Shown here piece after piece: positions 1-6,996 of a DNA stretch of 37,664 bases. Source of the stretch: Spirochaetaceae bacterium (lineage in GTDB: Bacteria; Spirochaetota; Spirochaetia; Sphaerochaetales; Sphaerochaetaceae); contig JAENWY010000001.1 in the NCBI GenBank assembly GCA_016649775.1, positions 1 to 37,664 of the forward strand. Direction: 5' to 3'. The notes under the pieces are model-generated. The model ran no database searches and had not been told where the DNA came from. It worked only from the letters and a program-made list of their open reading frames with translations. The first letter of the stretch is position 1. Every line of letters starts with the position of its first letter. A program made the position numbers and the translations under genes.

Positions 1-48
1 AAGAACCGGAAAAAGAATAGAAAAAATTTCAATTTGAAGATACATTTT

Positions 49-110
49 CTGCCTACAAATTATTTGATGTTTTCCATTTTGTTAATGGGAAAATAGTCAA
101 TTGTAGACAG
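49..110. repeat. Long imperfect hairpin
   Basis: An outer stem pairs 49-58 with 101-110 with one C/A mismatch, which would be a G-U pair if the minus strand is transcribed. A middle stem pairs 64-68 with 96-100. An inner stem pairs 70-78 with 84-93 with one bulged G and a 5-base loop. No U-tract follows on either strand, so it is not an obvious terminator. Its role is unknown; it may be a 3' UTR or processing structure of a gene beyond the left edge. Confidence 0.45.
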
Positions 111-308
111 GATAATATCCCCGAAAAAAAGGTTAAAATAGTTAAATATTAGGAATCTTGGTATTAGAACTGACCGGTATTAGGGAAGTTAACGTATAAA
201 AGTAAAAGGGTTGTTGTAAAAAAAATAGATTAGATAATGAAATATTTTCATTATTATAATCCTAAAAAAGAATTTCATTATAAAAAATAAAGTCCTTATA
301 ATACTAGA

Positions 309-335
309 ATAACTACAGTATGAAACTGTAGTTAT
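309..335 (-). terminator. Hairpin downstream of the tRNA cluster, possible terminator
   Basis: A perfect 11-bp stem pairs 309-319 with 325-335 around a 5-base loop. It lies 38 bases past the 3' end of the minus-strand tRNA-Gly gene. The following minus-strand sequence is T-rich but lacks a strong T run, so it is a plausible but weak terminator of the tRNA transcript. Confidence 0.45.
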
Positions 336-373
336 ATTAGGTGTGTATGTCTAGTTCATATCACTTACTTTCT

Positions 374-445
374 AGCGAAAGACGGGATTTGAACCCGCGA
401 CATCCACCTTGGCAAGGTGGAGCTCTACCACTGAGCTACTTTCGC
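374..445 (-). tRNA. tRNA-Gly (GCC)
   Basis: The minus strand folds as a complete cloverleaf. The 7-bp acceptor arm begins GCGAAAG, the D-arm is GCTC...GAGC, the anticodon stem CCACC/GGTGG encloses anticodon GCC, and the T-arm contains the GGTTCAAATCC block. The discriminator base is T and CCA is not encoded. It is the last gene of the tRNA cluster. Confidence 0.95.
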
Positions 446-523
446 AAAATTTATATTAAATATATTTTATAGTTACTATTTCCGAAGGTTCAAAAATGAG
501 CTCCACATAAAATAAATAATGTA

Positions 524-596
524 TGAGCTGCAAAGGAATCGAACCTTTGACCCACAGATTAAGAGTCTGTTGCTCTACCAGCTGAGCTAGCAGCCC
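524..596 (-). tRNA. tRNA-Lys (CTT)
   Basis: Minus-strand cloverleaf with acceptor GGGCTGC paired to GCAGCTC (one G-T pair) and discriminator A. The anticodon stem CAGA/TCTG encloses a loop with anticodon CTT, reading AAG. The T-loop is GGTTCGATTCC. CCA is not encoded. Confidence 0.94.
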
Positions 597-605
597 ATAA
601 AAAAG

Positions 606-679
606 GGTGGATGACGGGACTCGAACCCGCGACAATCAGTACCACAAACTGACGCTCTACCAACTGAACTACATCCACC
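606..679 (-). tRNA. tRNA-His (GTG)
   Basis: Minus-strand cloverleaf of 74 bases with anticodon GTG in the loop TTGTGGT. The acceptor arm is 8 bp because a G at position -1 pairs with C73, the usual identity element of tRNA-His. The T-arm contains GGTTCGAGTCC. It lies only 9 bases upstream of tRNA-Lys in transcription direction, so the two are probably co-transcribed. Confidence 0.95.
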
Positions 680-688
680 ATAAATTGT

Positions 689-717
689 ATTCTGAGTTTC
701 TTTAAACCTCTTGTCAA
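689..717 (-). promoter_or_regulatory. Putative promoter of the His-Lys-Gly tRNA transcript
   Basis: On the minus strand a perfect -35 TTGACA (712-717) is followed after 17 bases by CAGAAT (689-694), or after 18 bases by AGAATA, just upstream of tRNA-His. A second TTGACA lies at 749-754 without an equally good -10. The choice of -10 is uncertain. Confidence 0.45.
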
Positions 718-828
718 CGAGACATAAAATGCCACAAACAACAGATTTTGTCAACAACAAATTCAAAAATAAATTATTTTTAAAATTGTTCTTGATTCTT
801 ATAAAAAACACACATTAAGTGAGTTTTT

Positions 829-912
829 TACCGGTGATCGGACTTGAACCGATACAGGATTGCTCCTAATAGATTTTGAGTCTATCGTGTCTACCAATTT
901 CACCACACCGGC
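829..912 (-). tRNA. tRNA-Leu (CAA)
   Basis: Class II tRNA of 84 bases on the minus strand, with a long variable arm after the anticodon stem ATAGA/TCTAT. The loop CTCAAAA gives anticodon CAA (reads TTG). The T-arm contains GGTTCAAGTCC. The acceptor GCCGGTG pairs with CACCGGT with a terminal G-T pair. CCA is not encoded. Confidence 0.94.
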
Positions 913-987
913 GAATACCTCTGCTAAACTATCATAAGTAATTAAATTATTCAATAAGGTTATAGCATATTCTTTGAATAATTTACT

Positions 988-2088
988 TTACTTGTGATTC
1001 TTTTCCCATTCAGCATCATCATCAGTTAACTCTGTATTTGGAAAGTCATCTTTACCATCTGAATCAATATTAGTATTTATAACTACTTCTTCATCAGGTT
1101 CTTCACTATCAATGCTCTCAATCTTACTTTCGTTATCAAAGATTGGTTCTTCTTCAAATGTTTTAGTAATTAATGTTTTTGCTTCGTCTTTATTAATATC
1201 TTTAGGTTTTAAACCCTTAGCTATTTCAACTACAGATGTATTAAGAATAGCTACATATAAGTCAGGTTTTTTTTCAGAAAGTCCACTAATCATTTCTTCA
1301 ATAATTTCTTTTTTAAAAAAAGCAACTTTGTTAAATTTCATAGTTATTGCAGTCTTTAGTAATTCAATAGCTTCAGAAACTTTATTATAATGTAATTTTA
1401 CTTGAGCTGCATGAACATAAGGATCGGGAAACGTTGGCTTTCTATCAATCATATCTATATATAATTTAGAAGCGTTTTTCCAATCATCTTCAAGAATATA
1501 CAACCAACCTCTGTTATCTAGAGCTCCAGCATTTATATCTTCAAATTCAATACCTTCATCAAGAACATTTGCAGCTTCTTTTTTGTTATCTACATATAAT
1601 AAATAACAAGCAAGATTTATGTACAAACTCTTATCATTATAACCACTTTCTCTAACTTCTTGTAATAATACTATACCTTCATTAATTTTGCCAGTAAGTT
1701 CAAGAACCATGCTCTTTTGTACTTTAGCTTGGTTCAATAATGTTAATTCTGTATTATCTCTTTCAAGTACAGTATTTAAAATTTTAAGGGCAAAGTTTGG
1801 ATCACCTTTTTGTGCAACCACATTTCCCATAGTAATAAGATACTTTGTTTCTAATTTTCCTGTATTGAAAGCCTTTTCGTAATAGACCCAGGCTTTCTCT
1901 GATTTATCTTTTTTACTCATAATATTTTTGTTAGCTTGAACAAAATATAATAATGGTCTGTTGTTATAAAAATCAAATGCTACTATTACTAATATTATTA
2001 ATACTTTAAATACTATTGAAATAGGTAAAAATGATGTTCCTATCATTAGTGCTAAACTAATAAAACCGCCAATCCTTGTTTTAGACAT
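988..2088 (-). CDS. Membrane-anchored TPR-repeat protein
   Basis: A 366-residue protein. The N-terminus has one or two closely spaced hydrophobic segments (about residues 7-40), followed by a short basic stretch. From about residue 60 to 270 there are repeated helical pairs with the spacing and A/G/Y/L pattern of tetratricopeptide repeats (for example around AGALDNRGWLYILEDDW and PDPYVHAAQVKLHYNKVSEA). The C-terminal ~70 residues are very acidic and probably disordered. The family role is protein-protein scaffolding at the membrane; no catalytic motif is visible. The start is supported by AGGAG 8 bases upstream. It is divergent from queH, and the tRNA-Leu gene lies downstream on the same strand. 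Specific function unknown. Confidence 0.8.
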   Translation of the reverse strand: MSKTRIGGFISLALMIGTSFLPISIVFKVLIILVIVAFDFYNNRPLLYFVQANKNIMSKKDKSEKAWVYYEKAFNTGKLETKYLITMGNVVAQKGDPNFALKILNTVLERDNTELTLLNQAKVQKSMVLELTGKINEGIVLLQEVRESGYNDKSLYINLACYLLYVDNKKEAANVLDEGIEFEDINAGALDNRGWLYILEDDWKNASKLYIDMIDRKPTFPDPYVHAAQVKLHYNKVSEAIELLKTAITMKFNKVAFFKKEIIEEMISGLSEKKPDLYVAILNTSVVEIAKGLKPKDINKDEAKTLITKTFEEEPIFDNESKIESIDSEEPDEEVVINTNIDSDGKDDFPNTELTDDDAEWEKNHK

Positions 2089-2193
2089 AAAAACTCCTAA
2101 TTAAACATAAACAAAGTATATCAAAATTATACGATGTGGCAACCAATAAATATATTATCTTGTAAATTTTTTGTTAATTTTATTTTCATTAGT

Positions 2194-2222
2194 TTGATAT
2201 TTCCATAATAAAACTGTAATAT
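2194..2222 (+). promoter_or_regulatory. Putative promoter giving a leaderless queH transcript
   Basis: TTGATA (2194-2199) and TAATAT (2217-2222) are separated by 17 bases. Transcription would begin about base 2229-2230, at the GTG start itself. No Shine-Dalgarno sequence is present. An alternative pair, TTTCCA (2200-2205) with TATAAT (2223-2228), would start inside the gene, so the assignment is uncertain. Confidence 0.4.
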
Positions 2223-2229
2223 TATAATT

Positions 2230-2829
2230 GTGAAAAGAAAAGATATAAAACAATTTGAATATATAGAAGATAAAAGACTTTTGCTCCATGTTTGCTGTGG
2301 TCCCTGTAGTACTACAAGCATCAAACGTTTAATAGAAGAAGGCTTTGAAATTACTCTTTGGTTCAGTGATGATAATATTTATCCTGAAAAAGAAAATCTT
2401 CTACGATATGAAAATCTATTAATTGTAGCAAAAGAATATAATTTAAAAACCCTCTACAAACCTTACAATCATCAAGCTTGGCTTGATACTATAAAAGGTT
2501 ATGAAAGTGAAAAAGAGGGTGGAAAAAGATGTGATTTTTGTTTTAATTATAATTTGTATACAACAGAGCTAAAAGCAAAGGAATTGGGAATACCTCACTT
2601 TGCAACAACTCTGACAGTTAGTAGATATAAAAATAGTAAGAGTATATTCAGTATTGCAGCATCTATGGAAGGTTTTTTAGAGTTTGACTTTAAAAAGCGT
2701 GGCGGATATGAAGAAAGTATTCGCCTTAGTAAAGACTTAAATCTTTATAGACAACACTATTGTGGATGTGAATTTTCTTTAGCTGAGTCAAAAGCCTATA
2801 TCAAACAAAATAACCAGGGAAAAACATAA
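2230..2829 (+). CDS. queH: Epoxyqueuosine reductase QueH
   Basis: A 199-residue protein of the QueH (DUF208) family, which reduces epoxyqueuosine to queuosine in the tRNA anticodon wobble base and is the non-cobalamin alternative to QueG. Near the N-terminus HVCCGPCS holds C22, C23 and C26. A second pair is C101/C104 in RCDFCF, and a third is C178/C180 in HYCGCEFS. These cysteines are the family's iron-sulfur and redox ligands. The TTLTVSRYKNS segment is the conserved nucleotide-loop region, though the usual Pro after Ser is Arg here. The start is GTG; there is no in-frame ATG before the first Cys motif and no ribosome binding site, which fits leaderless expression. Length is typical. It stands alone, divergent from the TPR gene. 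Confidence 0.92.
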   Translation: MKRKDIKQFEYIEDKRLLLHVCCGPCSTTSIKRLIEEGFEITLWFSDDNIYPEKENLLRYENLLIVAKEYNLKTLYKPYNHQAWLDTIKGYESEKEGGKRCDFCFNYNLYTTELKAKELGIPHFATTLTVSRYKNSKSIFSIAASMEGFLEFDFKKRGGYEESIRLSKDLNLYRQHYCGCEFSLAESKAYIKQNNQGKT

Positions 2830-2985
2830 ACTTTTGTTAATATAAATTTTTTTGATACTGTTAAAATGGATACTTTTCTGTTATTATATAAAAACTTAAC
2901 AAATAATATTAATTTATTAATCACAACAATAAATAGTTTGATATAATAAATAAAAATAAGAGTAGAGAATAAAGGAGACTATTTA

Positions 2986-3519
2986 ATGAATAAAGAAACT
3001 TTTTTGGAGATATTACCAGAATATCAAAAAGAAGCACCTGTGAATTTAGTTCAATTAGCAAAACGTTTAGAATTAGGTATTTATAGTTCTTCAATGTTAA
3101 ACCCCGCAATATCAGGAAAATTAATCAGAATAAAAACTGATGATGCAAAGAAATTTGATAAGGGTTCTGGTTGGTATCTACTAATGAATAGAGACCGTCC
3201 TATGGGTGCAATAAAAGAAAGTCTTGCATATCTCATAGCAAAATTTGTTATTATGAATTTAGATGATGTTAACTTGTTATCAGATAGTATTAGATTTAGA
3301 ACAAAATCAACCTTGAAAGATCTTCAAGAAAGAGAAATTAATCAATTAGCTTTAGAAATATTATTACCTGACAATCTTTTAGCTAATGCAATTGATACTG
3401 GTAAATATATTCATGAATTACCTGCAATTTTTAAAGTAGATCCTAGTACACTTACTGCAAAACTTGGCTATTCAGTTTATCCAATTGATTTTTGGGTAAA
3501 TGCTAGATCAACTAGGTAA
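2986..3519 (+). CDS. ImmA/IrrE-like (DUF955) protein lacking the zinc-binding HExxH
   Basis: A 177-residue protein with the layout of the ImmA/IrrE metallopeptidase family. The N-terminal segment (APVNLVQLAKRLELGIYSS) resembles the family start. A middle part resembles the beta-strand region before the active helix. A later helix, EREINQLALEILLPDNLL, matches the family's E..AN.FA..LLMP motif. Where the family has AHELGH, this protein reads ESLAYLIAKF, so both zinc-binding histidines are missing and it should not be an active protease. In phage and ICE systems ImmA cleaves a cognate repressor; here there is no adjacent Cro/CI-type gene. AGGAG precedes the ATG. It may be a regulatory or binding-only derivative. 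The family call is from motif layout, not alignment. Confidence 0.6.
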   Translation: MNKETFLEILPEYQKEAPVNLVQLAKRLELGIYSSSMLNPAISGKLIRIKTDDAKKFDKGSGWYLLMNRDRPMGAIKESLAYLIAKFVIMNLDDVNLLSDSIRFRTKSTLKDLQEREINQLALEILLPDNLLANAIDTGKYIHELPAIFKVDPSTLTAKLGYSVYPIDFWVNARSTR

Positions 3520-3548
3520 CTAAAAAGAGAAAATATTAAAAACAAAAG

Positions 3549-3572
3549 ATGCAAATGAAACTTCATTTGCAT
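3549..3572 (+). terminator. Perfect hairpin between the DUF955-like gene and cls
   Basis: ATGCAAATGAA and TTCATTTGCAT form an 11-bp perfect inverted repeat with a 2-base centre, followed by TTGTTTG. It is a likely terminator of the upstream gene, though the T-tract is interrupted. It lies inside the upstream extension of the cls reading frame, which argues against starting cls at base 3549. Confidence 0.55.
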
Positions 3573-3593
3573 TTGTTTGCTAATGGGGAAATT

Positions 3594-5132
3594 ATGGTTA
3601 AAAAACTTCTGAAATTTCTTATGAGTAGATTATTTCTATCCGTTGTACTTATTGCCCTTCAACTAGTTCTTTTATTTTATATTTATAATTTAGTTTTAAG
3701 AGATCACCCTTTTTACTCACAACTATCGATTTGGATTTCTATTGTTTTATGTTTATGGGTTATCTATCATAAACAAGAACCTGATTATATCATTGGTTGG
3801 ATTATGGTAATCATGATATTTCCTCTATATGGGGTGGTTTTCTATATCTTATTTGGAAAGAAACCTTTAACTATTATCGGACGTAAAAGAACTAAGGATT
3901 TTATTAAAAATTATACTGATGGTCTTACAAATGTTCCAGCTTATCCTTTATCATCCGTTAAAGCTTTAAAAAATTATGATTGTGATTTATTTCGTCAAAG
4001 TAGATATATATCGGCAGTATCTTATAACCATGTTTGGGCGAATACAGAAGTTGAATATTATTCTGAAGGAACTAAATTTCTTAAGGGTTTTTTAGAAGAA
4101 TTAAATAAAGCTAAATCTTTTATCTTTATTGAATTCTTTCTAATTGGTGAAGGAGAAATGTGGACTCAAATTCTTAATGTTTTAGAAAAAAAGAAAAATG
4201 AAGGAGTTAAAATTAAAATCCTTTATGATGACTTTGGTTGCTTTGGTCGCATACCTGGGAATTATGATAAAATTCTTAAAGCAAAAGGTTTTGAGGCAAA
4301 GGCTTTCAACGCTATCAAACCCCATTTAAATGTTAGAATGAACTATAGAGATCATAGAAAAATATGTGTTATTGATGGAAATATTGGTTTTACAGGTGGT
4401 TTGAATTTAGCTGATGAATATATTAATAGAATCATTAGGTTTGGTCACTGGAAAGATTCTGCTATACTACTAAAGGGTGATGCAGTTTGGAATCTTACTG
4501 TTATGTTCTTATCTATTTGGAACTTAGAAACAGGAACTATTGAAAATCTAAGTTTATATAAACCTACAGAAAAATATTTGACTGATGGTTTTGTTCAACC
4601 TTTTGGTGACAATCCTTTAAATGAAGTTGCAGCAGCAGAAAATGTTTATATGCAAATTATCAATAAAGCAAAAGAATATGTTTGGATTAGTACTCCTTAT
4701 TTGGTTATAAATAGAGCTATGATAAAAGCTTTATGTACAGCAGCTCAAAGTGGTATTGACGTAAGAATTATAACACCTGGTGTTCCCGATAAACCTCAAG
4801 TCTATGAAGTAACTAAATCTTTTTATTATATATTAATAGAAAATGGTGTAAAAATTTATGAGTATACACCAGGATTTATTCATAGTAAGATGTTTGTATC
4901 AGATGATAAAGTTGGAGTAATTGGAACAATTAATATGGATTATAGATCCTTCTATCTACATTTTGAATGCGGTGTAGCTTTATTTGGTTCTTCCGCTATT
5001 GAATCTATGAAGAAAGATATGGAAGAAACATTTGAACTATCAAAAAAAATTAGTTATGAAGAAGCAAAAAATGTTCCTTTATGGAAACAATTGTATCGAA
5101 TGATTTTAGCCATTTTAGCACCTTTAATGTAA
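3594..5132 (+). CDS. cls: Cardiolipin synthase (PLD family)
   Basis: A 512-residue inner-membrane enzyme that joins two phosphatidylglycerols (or related phospholipids) to make cardiolipin. Hydrophobic segments span about residues 9-33, 43-58 and 66-86. Two phospholipase-D HKD motifs follow: HRKICVID at 254-261 and HSKMFVSD at 430-437, each with the downstream Gly/Asn cluster (FTGGLN and GTINMDYR). Length matches bacterial ClsA-type enzymes. The frame is open upstream to an ATG at 3549, but that extension is encoded by a terminator-like hairpin. The ATG at 3594, preceded by a GGGGA ribosome site, gives the normal N-terminus. Both catalytic motifs are intact. Confidence 0.93.
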   Translation: MVKKLLKFLMSRLFLSVVLIALQLVLLFYIYNLVLRDHPFYSQLSIWISIVLCLWVIYHKQEPDYIIGWIMVIMIFPLYGVVFYILFGKKPLTIIGRKRTKDFIKNYTDGLTNVPAYPLSSVKALKNYDCDLFRQSRYISAVSYNHVWANTEVEYYSEGTKFLKGFLEELNKAKSFIFIEFFLIGEGEMWTQILNVLEKKKNEGVKIKILYDDFGCFGRIPGNYDKILKAKGFEAKAFNAIKPHLNVRMNYRDHRKICVIDGNIGFTGGLNLADEYINRIIRFGHWKDSAILLKGDAVWNLTVMFLSIWNLETGTIENLSLYKPTEKYLTDGFVQPFGDNPLNEVAAAENVYMQIINKAKEYVWISTPYLVINRAMIKALCTAAQSGIDVRIITPGVPDKPQVYEVTKSFYYILIENGVKIYEYTPGFIHSKMFVSDDKVGVIGTINMDYRSFYLHFECGVALFGSSAIESMKKDMEETFELSKKISYEEAKNVPLWKQLYRMILAILAPLM

Positions 5133-5206
5133 AGAATTAGTCTAATTTATAGTTTTTGTATATATTTATAGAAACACTTTATAAAATAACAAACTAGGAG
5201 AAAAAT

Positions 5207-5491
5207 ATGGAAAGTTTAGATGATTTAATTGAAGTTTTTACAAACACAATAAATAAAGATTTAATGAGAAAGCTTTTTGATGAAATATATACTTCAAAAG
5301 AACAAAATGATTTTGCATTAAGATGGAGCCTGATGAATGATTTATATCAAGGTATACCTCAACGTGAAATAGCAGCTAGTCATAAAATAAGTCTTTGTAA
5401 GATAACAAGAGGCTCTAAAATTTTAAAACAAGAAGACTCTTATTGTAAAAAAATATTATCCGATAAGTATGATGACAATTTACATTTATAG
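5207..5491 (+). CDS. trpR: TrpR-family transcriptional repressor
   Basis: A 94-residue all-helical protein of the TrpR superfamily. The helix-turn-helix is at about residues 47-75: PQREIAASHKISLCKITRGS followed by KILKQ. The ITRGS-x-x-LK signature matches the recognition helix of true TrpR more closely than the YerC/YecD branch, which usually has ISRV. The preceding helix (FALRWSLMNDLYQG) corresponds to the R..I...LL.GE region. Length is typical of TrpR (about 90-108). AGGAG lies 6 bases before the ATG. No trp biosynthetic gene is nearby, so the regulon is unknown; TrpR normally uses L-tryptophan as co-repressor. It may form a short operon with the downstream glycosyltransferase, but a 96-base gap and a separate strong ribosome site make this uncertain. 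Confidence 0.78.
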   Translation: MESLDDLIEVFTNTINKDLMRKLFDEIYTSKEQNDFALRWSLMNDLYQGIPQREIAASHKISLCKITRGSKILKQEDSYCKKILSDKYDDNLHL

Positions 5492-5587
5492 GAAAAATTT
5501 AGTAATTATAATAATAAGTAAAAATAAAGTATTATAATTTTTGACCAAATAATAATTAAAATGATGTTAAAAAAGGAGTGAGGAAAC

Positions 5588-6802
5588 ATGAAATGTTCTT
5601 TTATTTACGTTGATGCGGGTAAAGGGCACTACACTCCCGCAAAAGCTCTTTGTGATAGTTTTATTAGTAAAGGTAATGTAGGAACCCTTGATAATATGAT
5701 TCTTATATTAGGAAGTCCTGTTTATAATAAAATGATCAAAATCTGGTGGAGATTTTTTCTGCATTATCCTAAACTTGAAAGGTTTTCGAGTGAATTTCAA
5801 GATAATGACTTTAGTTATTGGTTAATCAAAGAAATAGTTAAAAATGATTTAAAGGCTACAAGAAGTTTTGAAAAATGGTATTTGAAGGAAAAGCCGGATT
5901 TAATTGTTTGTACTAATTATTTAGCTGCACCAATTTTAACAACAATTATAAAAAAAACTAAAATTAATATACCTTTATTTGTTTATTCTGCAGATGTTTT
6001 TGATTGTCCAAATATCGGAGTAAGCAACGATATCGATATTCACTATCTCCCATCTCAGTTAGGAATTGATAATTGTATTCGTCGCGGTTTTTACCCTGAA
6101 ATATTGCATAGATCTCCTTTCCCTATAAAAGCAGGAATTTCTCAATATATTGATTTAACAAAGGAAGAAGCCAGAATTCAGCTAGGTTTAAATTTAGAAA
6201 AACCTACTATTATATTAAATTTTGGTGGAGAAGGCATTGGTAATTTAGAATTTCCTAAGGCTCTTGTAAAGCGGCATCTTGATTGGCAGGTAGTTGTTCT
6301 TGGAAAATTAAGTAGAAAAACTAGAAGAAAGTTTAAAACATTTAGCAATGAGAATCCTTTTTTTGATTTATTTACGCCAGGTTTTGTTGATAACGTGGGT
6401 GCATATATCAAGGCCTGTGATGTTCAACTAGGGAAAACAGGTGCTAACTCATTATTAGAATCTATATATCTAAAAAGGCCGTTCTTGATGTCTCAATTGC
6501 TTTATACCTCTAAAGCCTTTATAGATTTTATGAAGGATTATAAAATTGGATGGGCGGAGAATAAGGTTTCTAAACAGATTGAAATTTTGCAGCATTATTT
6601 CGATAGTGAAGAAGAACAAAAAGAAATTGAAAAAGTATTGAATAATATTCCATTGAGTTTTAGTAGTGATAAATTTGTAGATTTAATTATTGAAGATTAT
6701 AAAGATTATGACACACCAGAAAAACTTAAAAATAAAAGAGTCCATCTAGCTATTGAACATAAGAATCTTTGGGCTAAGTTAAAAAACAAAATGAGGAATT
6801 AA
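5588..6802 (+). CDS. GT28/MGDG-synthase-like glycosyltransferase
   Basis: A 404-residue protein resembling processive diacylglycerol glycosyltransferases and monogalactosyldiacylglycerol synthases. The N-terminus (FIYVDAGKGHYTPAKALCDSF) matches the GxGH acceptor-binding loop. FGGEGIG (about 213-219) is the central nucleotide-sugar loop. The donor-binding region is KACDVQLGKTGANSLLESI (about 275-293), matching the conserved GG.T..E segment, with a Lys-Thr-Gly variant. The expected product is a glycosylated diacylglycerol in the inner membrane, consistent with cardiolipin synthase two genes upstream. A strong site (AAGGAG) precedes the ATG and the intrinsic terminator at 6854-6899 follows. The exact sugar and acceptor cannot be read from sequence. 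Confidence 0.8.
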   Translation: MKCSFIYVDAGKGHYTPAKALCDSFISKGNVGTLDNMILILGSPVYNKMIKIWWRFFLHYPKLERFSSEFQDNDFSYWLIKEIVKNDLKATRSFEKWYLKEKPDLIVCTNYLAAPILTTIIKKTKINIPLFVYSADVFDCPNIGVSNDIDIHYLPSQLGIDNCIRRGFYPEILHRSPFPIKAGISQYIDLTKEEARIQLGLNLEKPTIILNFGGEGIGNLEFPKALVKRHLDWQVVVLGKLSRKTRRKFKTFSNENPFFDLFTPGFVDNVGAYIKACDVQLGKTGANSLLESIYLKRPFLMSQLLYTSKAFIDFMKDYKIGWAENKVSKQIEILQHYFDSEEEQKEIEKVLNNIPLSFSSDKFVDLIIEDYKDYDTPEKLKNKRVHLAIEHKNLWAKLKNKMRN

Positions 6803-6853
6803 AAATCGGAGTATTTATAAATTCCTATTAATTTAAAATAATAAAAACATAAC

Positions 6854-6899
6854 AAGGTAGTTTCTTAGGTATATTAAAATCAAAGAAATACCTTTTTTT
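6854..6899 (+). terminator. Intrinsic terminator of the glycosyltransferase gene
   Basis: AAGGTAGTTTCTT (6854-6866) pairs with AAGAAATACCTT (6883-6894) with a single bulged G, followed by a run of seven T. Plus-strand orientation. Confidence 0.85.
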
Positions 6900-6929
6900 A
6901 TTGTTAAAAATTAGTTAAAAATTCAGGAT

Positions 6930-6976
6930 AAAAAAAGGGGTCGCTACAAAAGTTTATTTAACTCATGTAACAACCC
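6930..6976 (-). terminator. Intrinsic terminator of the DEAD-box helicase gene
   Basis: On the minus strand GGGTTGTTACA pairs with TGTAGCGACCC (two G-U pairs), followed by CTTTTTTT. It is convergent with, and separate from, the plus-strand terminator just to its left. Confidence 0.85.
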
Positions 6977-6996
6977 TGTTTAATAATAATTAAAAA

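Larger units (their letters stand above)
1..373. other. Noncoding left edge (no convincing gene)
   Basis: No convincing gene is visible in these 373 bases. In frame 3 the edge reads Glu-Pro-Glu-Lys-Glu-stop (bases 3-20), which could be the tail of a plus-strand gene, but frames 1 and 2 are also open for a few codons, so this is not called. Two hairpins are listed separately (49-110 and 309-335). A further 8-bp inverted repeat sits at 235-242/246-253. Confidence 0.5.

Noticed and set aside
1..18. C-terminal end of a plus-strand gene at the left edge
   Set aside because: Only five codons before a stop; other frames are equally open, so it cannot be supported.
3549..3593. N-terminal extension of cardiolipin synthase from ATG 3549
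   Set aside because: The extension is encoded by a perfect terminator-like hairpin and has no ribosome site; ATG 3594 has one and gives the usual N-terminus.
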